Shown here piece after piece: positions 24,107-35,129 of a stretch of DNA of 64,000 bases. Source of the stretch: Gymnodinialimonas sp. 202GB13-11 (lineage in GTDB: Bacteria > Pseudomonadota > Alphaproteobacteria > Rhodobacterales > Rhodobacteraceae); NCBI RefSeq assembly GCF_040932485.1, contig NZ_JBFRBH010000001.1:1302001-1366000 (forward strand), in the 5' to 3' direction. Position 1 is the first letter of the stretch; each line of letters begins with the position of its first letter. The notes below the pieces were generated by a model, which worked only from the letters and a program-made list of their open reading frames with translations, ran no database searches and had not been told where the DNA came from. The translations under genes and the position numbers were made by a program.

Positions 24107-25321
24107 TTAGCCAGCCAGCGCCTTGTTCAGGTTCTCGTCGATCTTCTCAAGGAAGCCCATCGTGGTGAGCCATTTCTGATCGGGGCCGACCAGAAGCGCG
24201 AGGTCCTTGGTCATGAAGCCTGATTCCACGGTCTCCACGATCACACGTTCCAGCGTTTCGGCGAATTCCAGCAGTTTGGCGTTCTCATCGAGCTTTGCGC
24301 GATGCTTAAGTCCGCCGGTCCAAGCGTAGATCGACGCGATGGAATTGGTTGAGGTTGCCTTGCCTTCCTGATGGTTGCGGTAGTGGCGGGTGACGGTGCC
24401 GTGGGCGGCCTCGGACTCGACGATCTTGCCGTCGGGCGTCATCAGGACGGAGGCCATCATGCCGAGGCTGCCGAAGCCCTGAGCCACGACATCGGATTGC
24501 ACATCACCATCGTAATTCTTGCAGGCCCAGACAAAGCCGCCGTTCCATTTGATCGCGCAGGCGACCATGTCGTCGATCAAGCGGTGTTCGTACCAGATCT
24601 TCTTTTCTTCGAATTGCTCTTTGAATTCGGCCTCGTAGACCTCGGCGAAGATCTCCAAGAAGCGGCCATCGTATTGCTTGAGGATGGTGTTCTTGGTGCT
24701 GAGATAGACGGGCCAACCGAGGTTCAGGCCGTAGTTGAACGAGGCGCGGGCGAAATCGTAGATCGATTTGTCGATGTTATACATCGACATGAAGACGCCG
24801 GGGCCGTCGGCCTTGTAGACCTCGTGTTCCACTTCGGTGCCGTCATCACCGGTGAATTTCATAGTGAGCGTGCCAGCCCCGGGGAATTTCATGTCGGTGG
24901 CTTTGTACTGGTCGCCAAAGGCATGGCGGCCCACGACGATGGGCTGGGTCCAGCCGGGCACAAGGCGGGGGACGTTTCTGCAGATGATGGGCTGGCGGAA
25001 GATCACGCCGCCCAGGATGTTGCGGATCGTGCCGTTGGGCGAGCGCCACATCTTCTTGAGGCCGAATTCCTCGACGCGGGCTTCATCCGGCGTGATCGTC
25101 GCGCATTTGACGGCGACGCCAACTTCCTTGGTCTTCTCAGCCGCGTCGATGGTGATCTGGTCTTCGGTCTCGTCTCGGGCCTCGATGCCGAGGTCATAGT
25201 AGAGCAGGTCGATGTCGAGATAGGGCAGGATCAACTTGTCCTTGATGAAGGCCCACATGATGCGGGTCATCTCGTCGCCGTCCATCTCGACGATGGGGTT
25301 GTCTACTTTGATTTTGGTCAT
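24107..25321 (-). CDS. icd: Isocitrate dehydrogenase (NADP), homodimeric
   Basis: A 404-residue dimeric NADP-dependent IDH of the eukaryote-like subfamily: start [20 protein letters not shown], substrate segment S-P-N-G-T-I-R-N and signature [21 protein letters not shown]. It oxidatively decarboxylates isocitrate in the TCA cycle. It lies downstream of an unrelated monomeric IDH in the same orientation, separated by 226 bases without a gene, so separate promoters are likely. Confidence 0.97.
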   Translation of the reverse strand: MTKIKVDNPIVEMDGDEMTRIMWAFIKDKLILPYLDIDLLYYDLGIEARDETEDQITIDAAEKTKEVGVAVKCATITPDEARVEEFGLKKMWRSPNGTIRNILGGVIFRQPIICRNVPRLVPGWTQPIVVGRHAFGDQYKATDMKFPGAGTLTMKFTGDDGTEVEHEVYKADGPGVFMSMYNIDKSIYDFARASFNYGLNLGWPVYLSTKNTILKQYDGRFLEIFAEVYEAEFKEQFEEKKIWYEHRLIDDMVACAIKWNGGFVWACKNYDGDVQSDVVAQGFGSLGMMASVLMTPDGKIVESEAAHGTVTRHYRNHQEGKATSTNSIASIYAWTGGLKHRAKLDENAKLLEFAETLERVIVETVESGFMTKDLALLVGPDQKWLTTMGFLEKIDENLNKALAG

Positions 25322-25547
25322 ATTGGCGGTCCTGTTGGGTCGCGGTCTGGTTGTATTTGGTTAGAGCGGAGCACCTTCTCGGAATCAAGGTTGCAGACCG
25401 CCATGAACCGACTGGCCGGGCCCCGGCGCGTCATTTCGGTCGGGCTGCTTGTGCTGCACGGATCTGGCGCTCATTTGCCAGGCAAAAAAACGCTTAGATA
25501 CGCGTATGCATCGCCTCACCGAGGCTTGGCGATGCACAGCCTGAGCT

Positions 25548-27740
<2,193 letters not shown>

Positions 27741-27901
27741 GGGCGTGCCCTCCGGTCCGGGGTGGGAGAATTTGGCCCGCTTCTATCGGAGGAGGGGCGC
27801 GCAGGGAAGGGGGTATACGATTGTATACCGTGCGCAGAGTGTCGCGGGCGTAATGCGGTGCTTGCAGGGCCGCAATGTGGCATTTGCTGTGGCTTGCGGC
27901 C

Positions 27902-28603
27902 TCAGGCCTGTTTGAGTGCTGCGCTGAGGGTTTCACCAAGCTGCACCATCGCCTCTAGCTGTTCGGGCGATTTGACTGTGTCCTTGAGGTTCAATTGCAG
28001 CCCCTCGGGCGAGCGGATGATCGTGGGCATGGCCCCTTTCGGCATCGCGTCATGGGGGCTGACGAGCGCCTCGTGAAAGGCGATGGGCAGGAGCGCTTCA
28101 TGGGCGTCGGAGGTGGCGAGGATGGCCCCGGCTGCCCCTGTGGCCTCGACCGCATCGAGTTCCGAGGCGCGGTCACCGACGACACCGAAGAAAGTCTTCA
28201 TCATGTGCTGGCCCATCACGCCGTCGCCCATCGTGTCGAGAAACCGTTCCATGTTGGCGGCTTTGTCGTCGGACATTGCGAGGCTCATGACCGCCAGACC
28301 CGTGGGGATGCCGGCATCCGGATCGGTCCAGGTCAGGGAGCGGTTCGTGCTGTCGGTGGCACCTCCACCGGAATTGGAGCCGAACCGCTCCTCCACGATC
28401 CAGTTGGCCGTGCGGCTGGTGATTTGGGTGATCCGGGTATAGCCGGACGGGTCGGTGGTGACGTCATGGCGCCAGCCCTTGGATTGGGCCAGCGCGTGAA
28501 TGTCTTCCGCTTTGGCCTGGGACTTGCGCTTGGCAAAGATCATGATCGCGGTGCCTGCGAAGGCAGCTACGATCAGTATGGGTATCATGATGTTGAATTC
28601 CAT
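27902..28603 (-). CDS. Membrane-anchored protein of unknown function
   Basis: A 233-residue protein with one N-terminal membrane helix (I-P-I-L-I-V-A-A-F-A-G-T-A-I-M-I-F-A) followed by K-R-K and a soluble cytoplasmic-type domain. That domain contains W-I-V-E-E-R-F-G and repeated acidic segments, and has no recognisable catalytic motif. I chose the ATG at 28603. The 160-base gap upstream of the monomeric IDH (27741-27901) carries no gene. Confidence 0.65.
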   Translation of the reverse strand: MEFNIMIPILIVAAFAGTAIMIFAKRKSQAKAEDIHALAQSKGWRHDVTTDPSGYTRITQITSRTANWIVEERFGSNSGGGATDSTNRSLTWTDPDAGIPTGLAVMSLAMSDDKAANMERFLDTMGDGVMGQHMMKTFFGVVGDRASELDAVEATGAAGAILATSDAHEALLPIAFHEALVSPHDAMPKGAMPTIIRSPEGLQLNLKDTVKSPEQLEAMVQLGETLSAALKQA

Positions 28604-28691
28604 AGCGCGGCTCCACTGCTGATAGCTGTTTGGCTGCGTTATCTGGTGCTTGGGCCTTGGGCAGCAAGCAAGGGAAACCTGACCTGACGGA

Positions 28692-28943
28692 TCACCCTGA
28701 TCCGGTTGCAATCACGGACTGGCCGGGCTCTGCAGCCTTCAGCTTATCTTCCAGCAGCTTCCGCGCGCGGCGTTCGGCCATGATGGTGCGCACGGCGGTG
28801 CGGAAGAGTTCTTCGGTTGTGGGGGACGAGGCCCCGACGGACTTCGCGATCGTTTCAGGCAGGCTTTCGTCGCCGAGCTTGTCAGCGGCGGCGACGGTAT
28901 CGAGCGCGAGTTGCTCGGCAAGGTCTTGGGCGAGGCGGCTCAT
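28692..28943 (-). CDS. Small helical protein of unknown function
   Basis: An 83-residue, mostly alpha-helical protein (L-A-Q-D-L-A-E-Q-L-A-L-D-T-V, E-L-F-R-T-A-V-R-T-I-M-A-E-R-R-A-R-K-L-L). It starts 7 bases after the stop of the alpha/beta-hydrolase gene in the same orientation, so the two are probably co-transcribed. No family is recognised; codon pattern and spacing support it being real. Confidence 0.65.
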   Translation of the reverse strand: MSRLAQDLAEQLALDTVAAADKLGDESLPETIAKSVGASSPTTEELFRTAVRTIMAERRARKLLEDKLKAAEPGQSVIATGSG

Positions 28944-28950
28944 GGGCGTT

Positions 28951-29604
28951 TTACCGTGTGTTTTCGGTCAGGCGGCGGCGGACATAGGTCTGCACGTGGT
29001 CGATCATCGGGTCCATGTGGGGATCCTCGAAGAAGTGACCGGCGCCCTCCATCTCCTCATGGGTGATGGTGATGCCCTTTTGCTCGTGCAGTTTGTCAAC
29101 GAGGATGCGGGTGTCCTGCGGCTTTGCCACGCGGTCAGCGGTGCCGTTGATGATCAGGCCCGACGACGGGCAGGGCGCGAGGAACGAAAAATCGTACATG
29201 TTCGCGGGCGGCGAGACGGAGATGAAGCCGGTGATCTCGGGCCGGCGCATCAGAAGTTGCATGCCGATCCAGGCGCCAAACGAGAAGCCCGCAACCCAGC
29301 AATGCTTGGAATTGGGGTTCATGGACTGGAGGTAATCGAGCGCGGACGCTGCATCGGAGAGCTCACCAATACCCTGGTCGTATTCGCCTTGGGACCGGCC
29401 CACGCCACGGAAATTGAACCGCAGCACCGTGAAGCCCATCTGATGGAAGGCGTAGTGCAGGTTATAGACGACGCGGTTGTTCATCGTGCCGCCGAATTGC
29501 GGATGCGGATGCAGGATGATCGCGATGGGGGCGTCTTTGGCTTTCTGGGGGTGGTAGCGGCCCTCAAGCCGGCCTTCGGGTCCGGGGAAAATAACCTCGG
29601 GCAT
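28951..29604 (-). CDS. Alpha/beta hydrolase (COG2945-like)
   Basis: A 217-residue soluble alpha/beta hydrolase. The nucleophile elbow is G-F-S-F-G, the oxyanion-loop region is L-H-P-H-P-Q-F-G-G-T-M, the acidic residue lies in N-G-T-A-D-R-V-A and the catalytic His in G-A-G-H-F-F. This pattern fits the small COG2945-type hydrolases of proteobacteria. The substrate is unknown. It is divergent from iscR; the 197-base space between them carries an Irr-box-like site. Confidence 0.85.
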   Translation of the reverse strand: MPEVIFPGPEGRLEGRYHPQKAKDAPIAIILHPHPQFGGTMNNRVVYNLHYAFHQMGFTVLRFNFRGVGRSQGEYDQGIGELSDAASALDYLQSMNPNSKHCWVAGFSFGAWIGMQLLMRRPEITGFISVSPPANMYDFSFLAPCPSSGLIINGTADRVAKPQDTRILVDKLHEQKGITITHEEMEGAGHFFEDPHMDPMIDHVQTYVRRRLTENTR

Positions 29605-29662
29605 CCTGTCTCCTTCGCGTGCGCGGCCTATGGCCGCTTTCTTGACGCGCGTGGTGCACGTC

Positions 29663-29679
29663 CTTAGAACGATTCCAAA
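29663..29679. promoter_or_regulatory. Iron-responsive (Irr/ICE-like) box upstream of iscR
   Basis: CTTAGAACGATTCCAAA differs from the alphaproteobacterial iron control element TTTAGAAnnnTTCTAAA at two positions. It lies 123 bases before the iscR ATG, in the gap shared with the divergent hydrolase gene. Irr regulation of Fe-S assembly genes is known for Rhodobacterales and Rhizobiales; binding here is inferred. Confidence 0.5.
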
Positions 29680-29801
29680 TTGCGGTCTGGCAAGGAGCCG
29701 GTCCGCCGGGCTGTTCCGCAGTTAAGCGGGAGGGCGCGAAAGGTCAATCGGAAGGGCGGCAACAGTGCCTTTCCTTGCGCTTAATTTTCGGGGGTGTGGC
29801 C

Positions 29802-30260
29802 ATGAAACTGAGCACCAAGGGGCGCTACGCGATGGTGGCAATGGCCGACCTTGCCTTGCAGCCTGCCGATCAGTTGACGCCGTTGTCGGATCTGTCGAAG
29901 CGTCAGGACATCTCGCTGCCCTATCTTGAGCAGTTGTTCGTGAAGCTGCGTCGGGCTGATTTGGTGATTTCGGTTCGGGGGCCGGGCGGCGGCTACCGCC
30001 TGGCGCGGGCGGCGAGTGACATTCGTGTGGTCGAGATTTTTGAAGCGGTGGATGAAACGGTTTCTGCTCTGCACACCGGGGCCGGGGCCTCTGGTGGAGC
30101 CTCGGGCAGCCGCGCGCAAAGCCTGACCAACCGGTTGTGGGAGGGCTTTTCAGCCCATGTCTATGTTTTCCTGCATCAGACACGGCTGTCAGATGTGGTG
30201 AAGAACGACCTGACGCCATGCCCTGCCGTGCCGAACCTGTTCGAGTTGGTGGATGAGTAG
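29802..30260 (+). CDS. iscR: IscR-type Rrf2 regulator of Fe-S assembly
   Basis: A 152-residue Rrf2-family winged-helix regulator: M-K-L-S-T-K-G-R-Y-A, recognition helix I-S-L-P-Y-L-E-Q-L-F and wing R-G-P-G-G-G-Y-R-L. It heads the suf operon and should act as its Fe-S-sensing regulator. The classical cluster-binding cysteines are absent: the loop is H-T-G-A-G-A-S-G-G-A-S-G-S-R and the only Cys is Cys140 near the C-terminus. A divergent Fe-S ligand set is known for Rhodobacter IscR. I chose the ATG at 29802 because GGGGGTG lies just before it. Confidence 0.92.
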   Translation: MKLSTKGRYAMVAMADLALQPADQLTPLSDLSKRQDISLPYLEQLFVKLRRADLVISVRGPGGGYRLARAASDIRVVEIFEAVDETVSALHTGAGASGGASGSRAQSLTNRLWEGFSAHVYVFLHQTRLSDVVKNDLTPCPAVPNLFELVDE

Positions 30261-30304
30261 GCCGGTGCGCGGCAGGTATTGCGCCGCCTTCGGCGTCGCC
30301 GGGG

Positions 30305-30328
30305 GCGATTTTTCTGGCGAAAAATCGC
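30305..30328. repeat. Perfect hairpin between iscR and the cysteine desulfurase gene
   Basis: GCGATTTTTC (30305-30314) and its exact complement GAAAAATCGC (30319-30328) flank a TGGC loop. The 195-base gap also contains the repeat element at 30392-30427. It may attenuate or separate iscR from the downstream genes. A short ORF spanning the gap is not convincing. Confidence 0.6.
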
Positions 30329-30391
30329 GGCGTTCCGGGCCGGTGATCGTGCAGATTTGCGAACCGGGATCGCAGGCGGCTGATCCTGAAC

Positions 30392-30427
30392 CCTCCGGGG
30401 GGAGCTTTTCGGGCAAGATGAAAGAGT
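30392..30427 (+). repeat. Dispersed intergenic element, copy A
   Basis: CCTCCGGGGGGAGCTTTTCG followed by G-G-C-A-A-G-A-T-G-A-A-A-G-A-G. It matches the element at 40521-40557 in the blocks CCTCCGG, GGG, TTTC and GGCA, then an ATGAAAGA-like end with a one-base offset. From memory similar elements recur between genes in Rhodobacteraceae, but this was not checked. Confidence 0.4.
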
Positions 30428-30455
30428 TGGCGCGTGACGATGCGACCGGGCGGGC

Positions 30456-31496
30456 ATGAGGCGGGCCTATCTGGATTGGAACGCGACCGCGCCGCTCAGG
30501 GCTGAAGCGCGTCGCGCGATGGAAGCCGCGATGGATGTCGTCGGCAATCCCTCGTCCGTTCACACCGAAGGGCGCGCAGCGAAAGCCATGATGGAACGGG
30601 CGCGGGCGCAGGTGGCGGAGGCGTTGGGCGCGCAGGCGGCGGATATCGTGTTTGTGTCTGGCGCGACAGAAGCGGCGGCTTTGGCCATGGCCGGGCGCGG
30701 ATTGCGCGTGGCGGGCGTGGAGCATGATGCAGTTTTGGCCTGGGGTGAGGCAGAATTGGACGTGTCCGGCGACGGGATCGTAGCCCTGTCGGAGCCTGCG
30801 TGCACCTGCGTTCAGGTGGCGAATTCCGAGACGGGCGTGGTGCAGACCCTGCCGGATGGATTGGCGGTGAGTGACTGGACGCAAGGTTTTGGGAAGATCC
30901 CGCTAGCGTTCGATTGGTCCGGTGTTGAGATGGCCTTTATCTCAGCCCACAAGATTGGAGGGCCGAAGGGCGTTGGCGCGCTGGTGTTGAAGCGTGGCCT
31001 TGATCTGCAGGCGCGCATCAAGGGCGGCGGGCAGGAGATGGGCCGCCGCCATGGCACTGAGAACCTGATCGGCATCGCTGGATTTGGGGCCGCGGCACAG
31101 GCGGCGGCGCAAGATTTGGCGGATGGCGCATGGTCTCGGGTTGAGAAACTTAGAAATATTCTAGAAAAGACTCTGGAAGATGCTGCGCAATCGACTATTT
31201 TTGTCGGGAAAGGCGCGGATCGCCTGCCGAACACCTCGATGTTCATCGCCGAAGGGTGGAAGGGCGAGACGCAGGTCATGGCGATGGATCTGGCGGGATT
31301 TGCCGTATCGGCGGGATCGGCCTGTTCCAGCGGCAAGGTGAGAGCCTCGGGCGTGTTGCGCGCCATGGGATATTCAGAGGAGCAAGCCGCCTGCGCGTTG
31401 CGGGTGTCGCTTGGGCCACAGACGACGGAGGCGGAGGTAAAAGCGTTTTGTGACGCTTGGCTGGCCGCCCGTGAAAAGAAGATGTCACGCGCATGA
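30456..31496 (+). CDS. Cysteine desulfurase, class V aminotransferase (IscS/NifS-like)
   Basis: A 346-residue PLP enzyme supplying sulfur from cysteine. The PLP lysine is in S-A-H-K-I-G-G-P-K-G (about Lys166) and the persulfide Cys is in S-A-G-S-A-C-S-S-G (about Cys290). It is somewhat shorter than E. coli IscS. It is the second gene of the suf operon; a second, SufS-type desulfurase ends the same operon, so the two may serve different acceptors. The ATG at 30456 lies just after a repeat element. Confidence 0.9.
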   Translation: MRRAYLDWNATAPLRAEARRAMEAAMDVVGNPSSVHTEGRAAKAMMERARAQVAEALGAQAADIVFVSGATEAAALAMAGRGLRVAGVEHDAVLAWGEAELDVSGDGIVALSEPACTCVQVANSETGVVQTLPDGLAVSDWTQGFGKIPLAFDWSGVEMAFISAHKIGGPKGVGALVLKRGLDLQARIKGGGQEMGRRHGTENLIGIAGFGAAAQAAAQDLADGAWSRVEKLRNILEKTLEDAAQSTIFVGKGADRLPNTSMFIAEGWKGETQVMAMDLAGFAVSAGSACSSGKVRASGVLRAMGYSEEQAACALRVSLGPQTTEAEVKAFCDAWLAAREKKMSRA

Positions 31497-31517
31497 CGCG
31501 CGTTTGGAGGGTTTGAG

Positions 31518-33032
31518 ATGAGCGCACTCGATACGGATGTTGTCGTCAAAGACGGGGTCGATCAGGAAACGGTCGATGCGGTCAAGGGCCTGGGCGGGAA
31601 GTACAAGTACGGCTGGGATACCGAGATCGAAATGGAATATGCGCCCAAGGGCGTGAACGAGGATATCGTTCGTCTGATCTCTGAGAAGAACGGTGAGCCG
31701 GAATGGATGCTGGATTGGCGTCTGCAGGCATTCAAGCGCTGGAAGCAAATGGAAGAGCCTGAATGGGCGATGGTCGATTATCCGGCCATCGACTATCAGG
31801 ACCAGTATTATTACGCGCGCCCCAAGAGCATGACGGAGAAGCCGAAATCGCTCGATGAGGTCGATCCGGAATTGCTGCGCACCTATGAAAAATTGGGGAT
31901 CCCGCTGAAGGAGCAGGCGATTTTGGCGGGGGTGGAGCCTGCGCCGGAGGATCGCAAGGTTGCCGTGGATGCTGTGTTCGACAGCGTATCCGTGGGAACG
32001 ACCTTCAAGGCGGAACTGGCGAAGGCGGGCGTGATCTTCTGCTCGATCTCAGAGGCAATCAAGGACCACCCGGATCTGGTGAAGAAGTATCTGGGCTCGG
32101 TTGTACCGATCACCGACAATTTCTTTGCGACGTTGAACTCGGCGGTCTTCTCGGACGGGTCGTTTGTCTACATCCCGCCGGGGGTGAAGTGCCCGATGGA
32201 ACTCAGCACCTACTTCCGCATCAACGCCGAGAACACCGGCCAGTTTGAGCGGACGCTGATCATCGCGGATGCCGGCAGCTATGTGTCGTACCTTGAGGGC
32301 TGCACCGCGCCGATGCGCGATACGCATCAGTTGCACGCAGCTGTGGTCGAGTTGGTCGCGCTGGACGATGCGGAGATCAAGTATTCGACGGTGCAGAACT
32401 GGTATCCGGGCGATGAGAACGGCAAAGGCGGGATCTATAACTTCGTGACCAAGCGTGCCGATTGCCGGGGAGATCGCTCCAAGGTGATGTGGACGCAGGT
32501 GGAAACAGGCTCTGCCGTAACGTGGAAGTATCCATCGTGTATCTTGCGCGGTGATGATAGCCAGGGCGAGTTCTATTCCATCGCCATCGCCAACAACATG
32601 CAGCAGGCCGATACCGGCACGAAGATGGTTCATCTGGGTAAGCGGACGAAATCGCGGATTGTCTCCAAGGGGATCAGCGCGGGCCGTGCGCAGAACACCT
32701 ACCGCGGGTTGGTGTCGATGCATCCCAAGGCGAAGGACAGCCGCAACTATACCCAGTGTGACTCCCTACTGATCGGCGACAAATGCGGCGCGCACACTGT
32801 GCCGTATATCGAGGTGAAGAATAACTCCTCCCGCGTGGAGCATGAGGCGACGACGTCCAAGGTGGATGACGATCAGATGTTCTACTGCCAGAGCCGTGGC
32901 ATGGACGAGGAAGAGGCCGTGGCCCTGATCGTGAACGGCTTCGCGCGCGAAGTGCTGCAAGCGCTGCCGATGGAGTTTGCCATGGAAGCGCAGCAATTGG
33001 TTGCGATTTCGCTGGAAGGGTCAGTGGGCTGA
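31518..33032 (+). CDS. sufB: Fe-S cluster assembly scaffold subunit SufB
   Basis: A 504-residue SufB, the scaffold core of the SufBC2D complex. Conserved stretches include [13 protein letters not shown], the beta-helix part [21 protein letters not shown], and [11 protein letters not shown]. Length is normal. It lies third in the operon. In most bacteria sufC follows directly, but here four other genes intervene before sufC at 35914. Confidence 0.97.
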   Translation: MSALDTDVVVKDGVDQETVDAVKGLGGKYKYGWDTEIEMEYAPKGVNEDIVRLISEKNGEPEWMLDWRLQAFKRWKQMEEPEWAMVDYPAIDYQDQYYYARPKSMTEKPKSLDEVDPELLRTYEKLGIPLKEQAILAGVEPAPEDRKVAVDAVFDSVSVGTTFKAELAKAGVIFCSISEAIKDHPDLVKKYLGSVVPITDNFFATLNSAVFSDGSFVYIPPGVKCPMELSTYFRINAENTGQFERTLIIADAGSYVSYLEGCTAPMRDTHQLHAAVVELVALDDAEIKYSTVQNWYPGDENGKGGIYNFVTKRADCRGDRSKVMWTQVETGSAVTWKYPSCILRGDDSQGEFYSIAIANNMQQADTGTKMVHLGKRTKSRIVSKGISAGRAQNTYRGLVSMHPKAKDSRNYTQCDSLLIGDKCGAHTVPYIEVKNNSSRVEHEATTSKVDDDQMFYCQSRGMDEEEAVALIVNGFAREVLQALPMEFAMEAQQLVAISLEGSVG

Positions 33033-33074
33033 CACCTTCGGGTGCATCTGCGCAAATGGCTGCGGAAAGAGTCG

Positions 33075-33557
33075 ATGGTTGAACCTCAGAACCCGGATCG
33101 CGTGAAGGAACGCGCGGCGGCCTCGGACGGTCTCGCGCGCTACCTGGTGCGCAACGTGCCTTTGGTCGCCTTGGGGGGCGGGCTTGCCGGACTGTTCATG
33201 TCGGTTGGGGCGCCTTTGCCGCAAATGGCTTTGTCGGCCGGGATTTTTGTCCTGCTTGGGCTGATGCTTGGTTTGCCGATTATGTCCCTAAAATGGTGGG
33301 CAGCGCGCCGCGACACCGATCTGACGGTGCAAGAGCAGCTTTTTCTAGGCATGAACAATTGGCGTTCGCGTTTGCTGCTATCCATGCCGTTTCCGGTGTT
33401 GGTGACAGGCGTGCTGGCGCTTGATCCGGCCATGGGGATGAGTCCCATGGGCATGATTTCGATGTTGCTTGCCACAACCGCAATCTTCTTTGTGGTGATC
33501 TGGGTGTTCGCCTTGGTCCTGCGCGCGTCGGGTTTGATGCCGGAGCAATCGCAGTGA
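33075..33557 (+). CDS. Membrane protein of unknown function in the suf operon
   Basis: A 160-residue protein with about four hydrophobic segments (N-V-P-L-V-A-L-G-G-G-L-A-G-L-F, M-A-L-S-A-G-I-F-V-L-L-G-L-M-L-G-L, P-F-P-V-L-V-T-G-V-L-A-L, and M-L-L-A-T-T-A-I-F-F-V-V-I-W-V-F-A-L-V-L). I chose the ATG at 33075; the frame is open to 33042. Its stop overlaps the GTG of the first FkbM gene, so it is translationally coupled to the inserted cassette. Function unknown. Confidence 0.7.
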   Translation: MVEPQNPDRVKERAAASDGLARYLVRNVPLVALGGGLAGLFMSVGAPLPQMALSAGIFVLLGLMLGLPIMSLKWWAARRDTDLTVQEQLFLGMNNWRSRLLLSMPFPVLVTGVLALDPAMGMSPMGMISMLLATTAIFFVVIWVFALVLRASGLMPEQSQ

Positions 33558-34324
33558 GAGCGGATGCGCTGCATATCGAGGATCGCGCCTATGGGCGGGA
33601 TGCGCGCCGATTGTTGGCCGACGCACAGCGCTACATGGACGATATTGTCGTGACCGATGCCGAAATCGACGGCCAGTTGGTGCGATTTGCCACCGACATG
33701 CTGCGCGATCCGATCCAGAAGCGGCATCGAAAGGGTGTCTTTTACGAGCCGGAAGAATTGGCGCTTACCGCCAAGTATCTGCCCGACGGCGGCACGTTTG
33801 TGGATATTGGTGCGAATGTGGGCAACCATTCGCTCTATGCCGGGCTGTTCTGTGGGGCGGGGAGGATTATTCCGTTCGAGCCAAACCCGCTGGCTTACCG
33901 GTTGCTGGTTCTCAACATCGTAATGAATGGCCTGTCGGAGAAGGTTGTCTTTGACCATATCGGCGTGGGGGCCTCTGACCTGGACAGCGATGGCTTCGGC
34001 ATGACCGAGCGGGAGTTCAACTTAGGCGCCGCGCGGATGGTGCCCGGGCAAGGCGATATCCAGACTGTGCGCCCGGATGATGTTTTGCGGGATGAAAGCC
34101 CCGATTTCATAAAGATCGACGTAGAAGGCATGGAGATGTCGGTGCTGCGTGGGTTGCAGAAGACGATCCGGCGCTGCCGTCCGGTTTTGCTGGTCGAATG
34201 TGACCGCGCCAATATCCACGACTTCGCCGATTGGCGGCTGGCCAATGGCTTCGTGATCCCGGCGTCGATCAAGCATTACGCGGACAACCGGAATTTTCTG
34301 TTGGTGCCGGAGGAAAGTGCATGA
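33554..34324 (+). CDS. FkbM family methyltransferase 1
   Basis: A 256-residue SAM-dependent methyltransferase. Motif I is F-V-D-I-G-A-N-V-G-N-H-S; P-F-E-P-N-P-L-A-Y follows, and the FkbM-specific D-F-I-K-I-D-V-E-G-M-E-M-S-V-L-R-G-L comes later. FkbM enzymes methylate hydroxyl groups of sugars or small molecules. It starts at a GTG overlapping the previous stop and ends overlapping the pyruvyl transferase start (ATGA). The layout with a second FkbM gene points to modification of a surface glycan. Confidence 0.85.
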   Translation: MRADALHIEDRAYGRDARRLLADAQRYMDDIVVTDAEIDGQLVRFATDMLRDPIQKRHRKGVFYEPEELALTAKYLPDGGTFVDIGANVGNHSLYAGLFCGAGRIIPFEPNPLAYRLLVLNIVMNGLSEKVVFDHIGVGASDLDSDGFGMTEREFNLGAARMVPGQGDIQTVRPDDVLRDESPDFIKIDVEGMEMSVLRGLQKTIRRCRPVLLVECDRANIHDFADWRLANGFVIPASIKHYADNRNFLLVPEESA

Positions 34325-35127
34325 CCGCTCCGCTGCGCCTTTACTACTGGCCTGCGCCGAATTTCGGCGATGCGCTGAGCCATCTGATTGTTGAGCATGT
34401 CTCGGGCCGGCAGGTTGAGCAGGTGCGTCCCAAGCAAGCGGAGCTGTTTGCGTTAGGCAGCTTGATGCATGTGATCGCCAAGCATTGGACGGATCATAGC
34501 CGGGGCGAGGGGCCAATTCTATGGGGGACGGGGTTGCTGAACCCGTTCTATCGCAAGGATTTCCTTGAGAATGTGCGAGTGCGTTTGCTGCGCGGGCCGG
34601 TCTCTGCCGCCTTCCTGCGCCTGAAGATGACCGAATTCGGGGATCCTGGGCTGCTGGCCGATGACGTGATCGGGCCGGTGCCGGAGCGTCATGATCGGAT
34701 CGCCATTGTGCCCCATCACAGCCAGATGGAAGACCCGCGCTTTGTCGACATGGTGGAGGCTGATCCGGCGCTGCATCTGATCGATGTGCGCTTGGACCCG
34801 GTGACGGTCTGCCGTGAGATTGCCGCCTCACGCCACGTTTTTTCGGCCAGCCTGCATGGCCTGATCGTGGCGGACGCTTATGGCATTCCAAATACCTGGA
34901 TGGACCCAACCGAACAGGGCCGTCTGAAATACCACGACTATGCCGCGTCAATCGGGCGCGACATGACCTATCCGGTTGAAATCGAGGATGTACCTGCAGC
35001 GGCCCTTGCCGTTAAGGATCATCCGCTTCCCTACACTGAAGGCATTGCGCGTTGCCGCGAGAGTCTTTTGCGCCATTTCCCGGCAGAGCTGCGCGCTGCC
35101 CCCGTTTCATTCACGTCGGAGGCATAG
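34321..35127 (+). CDS. Polysaccharide pyruvyl transferase family protein
   Basis: A 268-residue protein of the ExoV/CsaB-like pyruvyl transferase family: N-terminal P-A-P-N-F-G-D-A-L-S-H-L-I, central L-L-R-G-P-V-S-A-A-F-L-R-L and C-terminal S-A-S-L-H-G-L-I-V-A-D-A-Y-G-I-P. It would add pyruvate ketals to sugar residues of exopolysaccharide or similar glycan. It starts with an ATGA overlap and lies between two FkbM methyltransferase genes. No glycosyltransferase adjoins, so the substrate glycan is made elsewhere. Confidence 0.85.
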   Translation: MTAPLRLYYWPAPNFGDALSHLIVEHVSGRQVEQVRPKQAELFALGSLMHVIAKHWTDHSRGEGPILWGTGLLNPFYRKDFLENVRVRLLRGPVSAAFLRLKMTEFGDPGLLADDVIGPVPERHDRIAIVPHHSQMEDPRFVDMVEADPALHLIDVRLDPVTVCREIAASRHVFSASLHGLIVADAYGIPNTWMDPTEQGRLKYHDYAASIGRDMTYPVEIEDVPAAALAVKDHPLPYTEGIARCRESLLRHFPAELRAAPVSFTSEA

Positions 35128-35129
35128 CG

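Noticed and set aside
30253-30459. A 68-codon ORF that overlaps the iscR stop and the desulfurase start
   Set aside because: It runs through a perfect hairpin and the repeat element, and the residues show no protein-like pattern. The overlaps may be coincidental.
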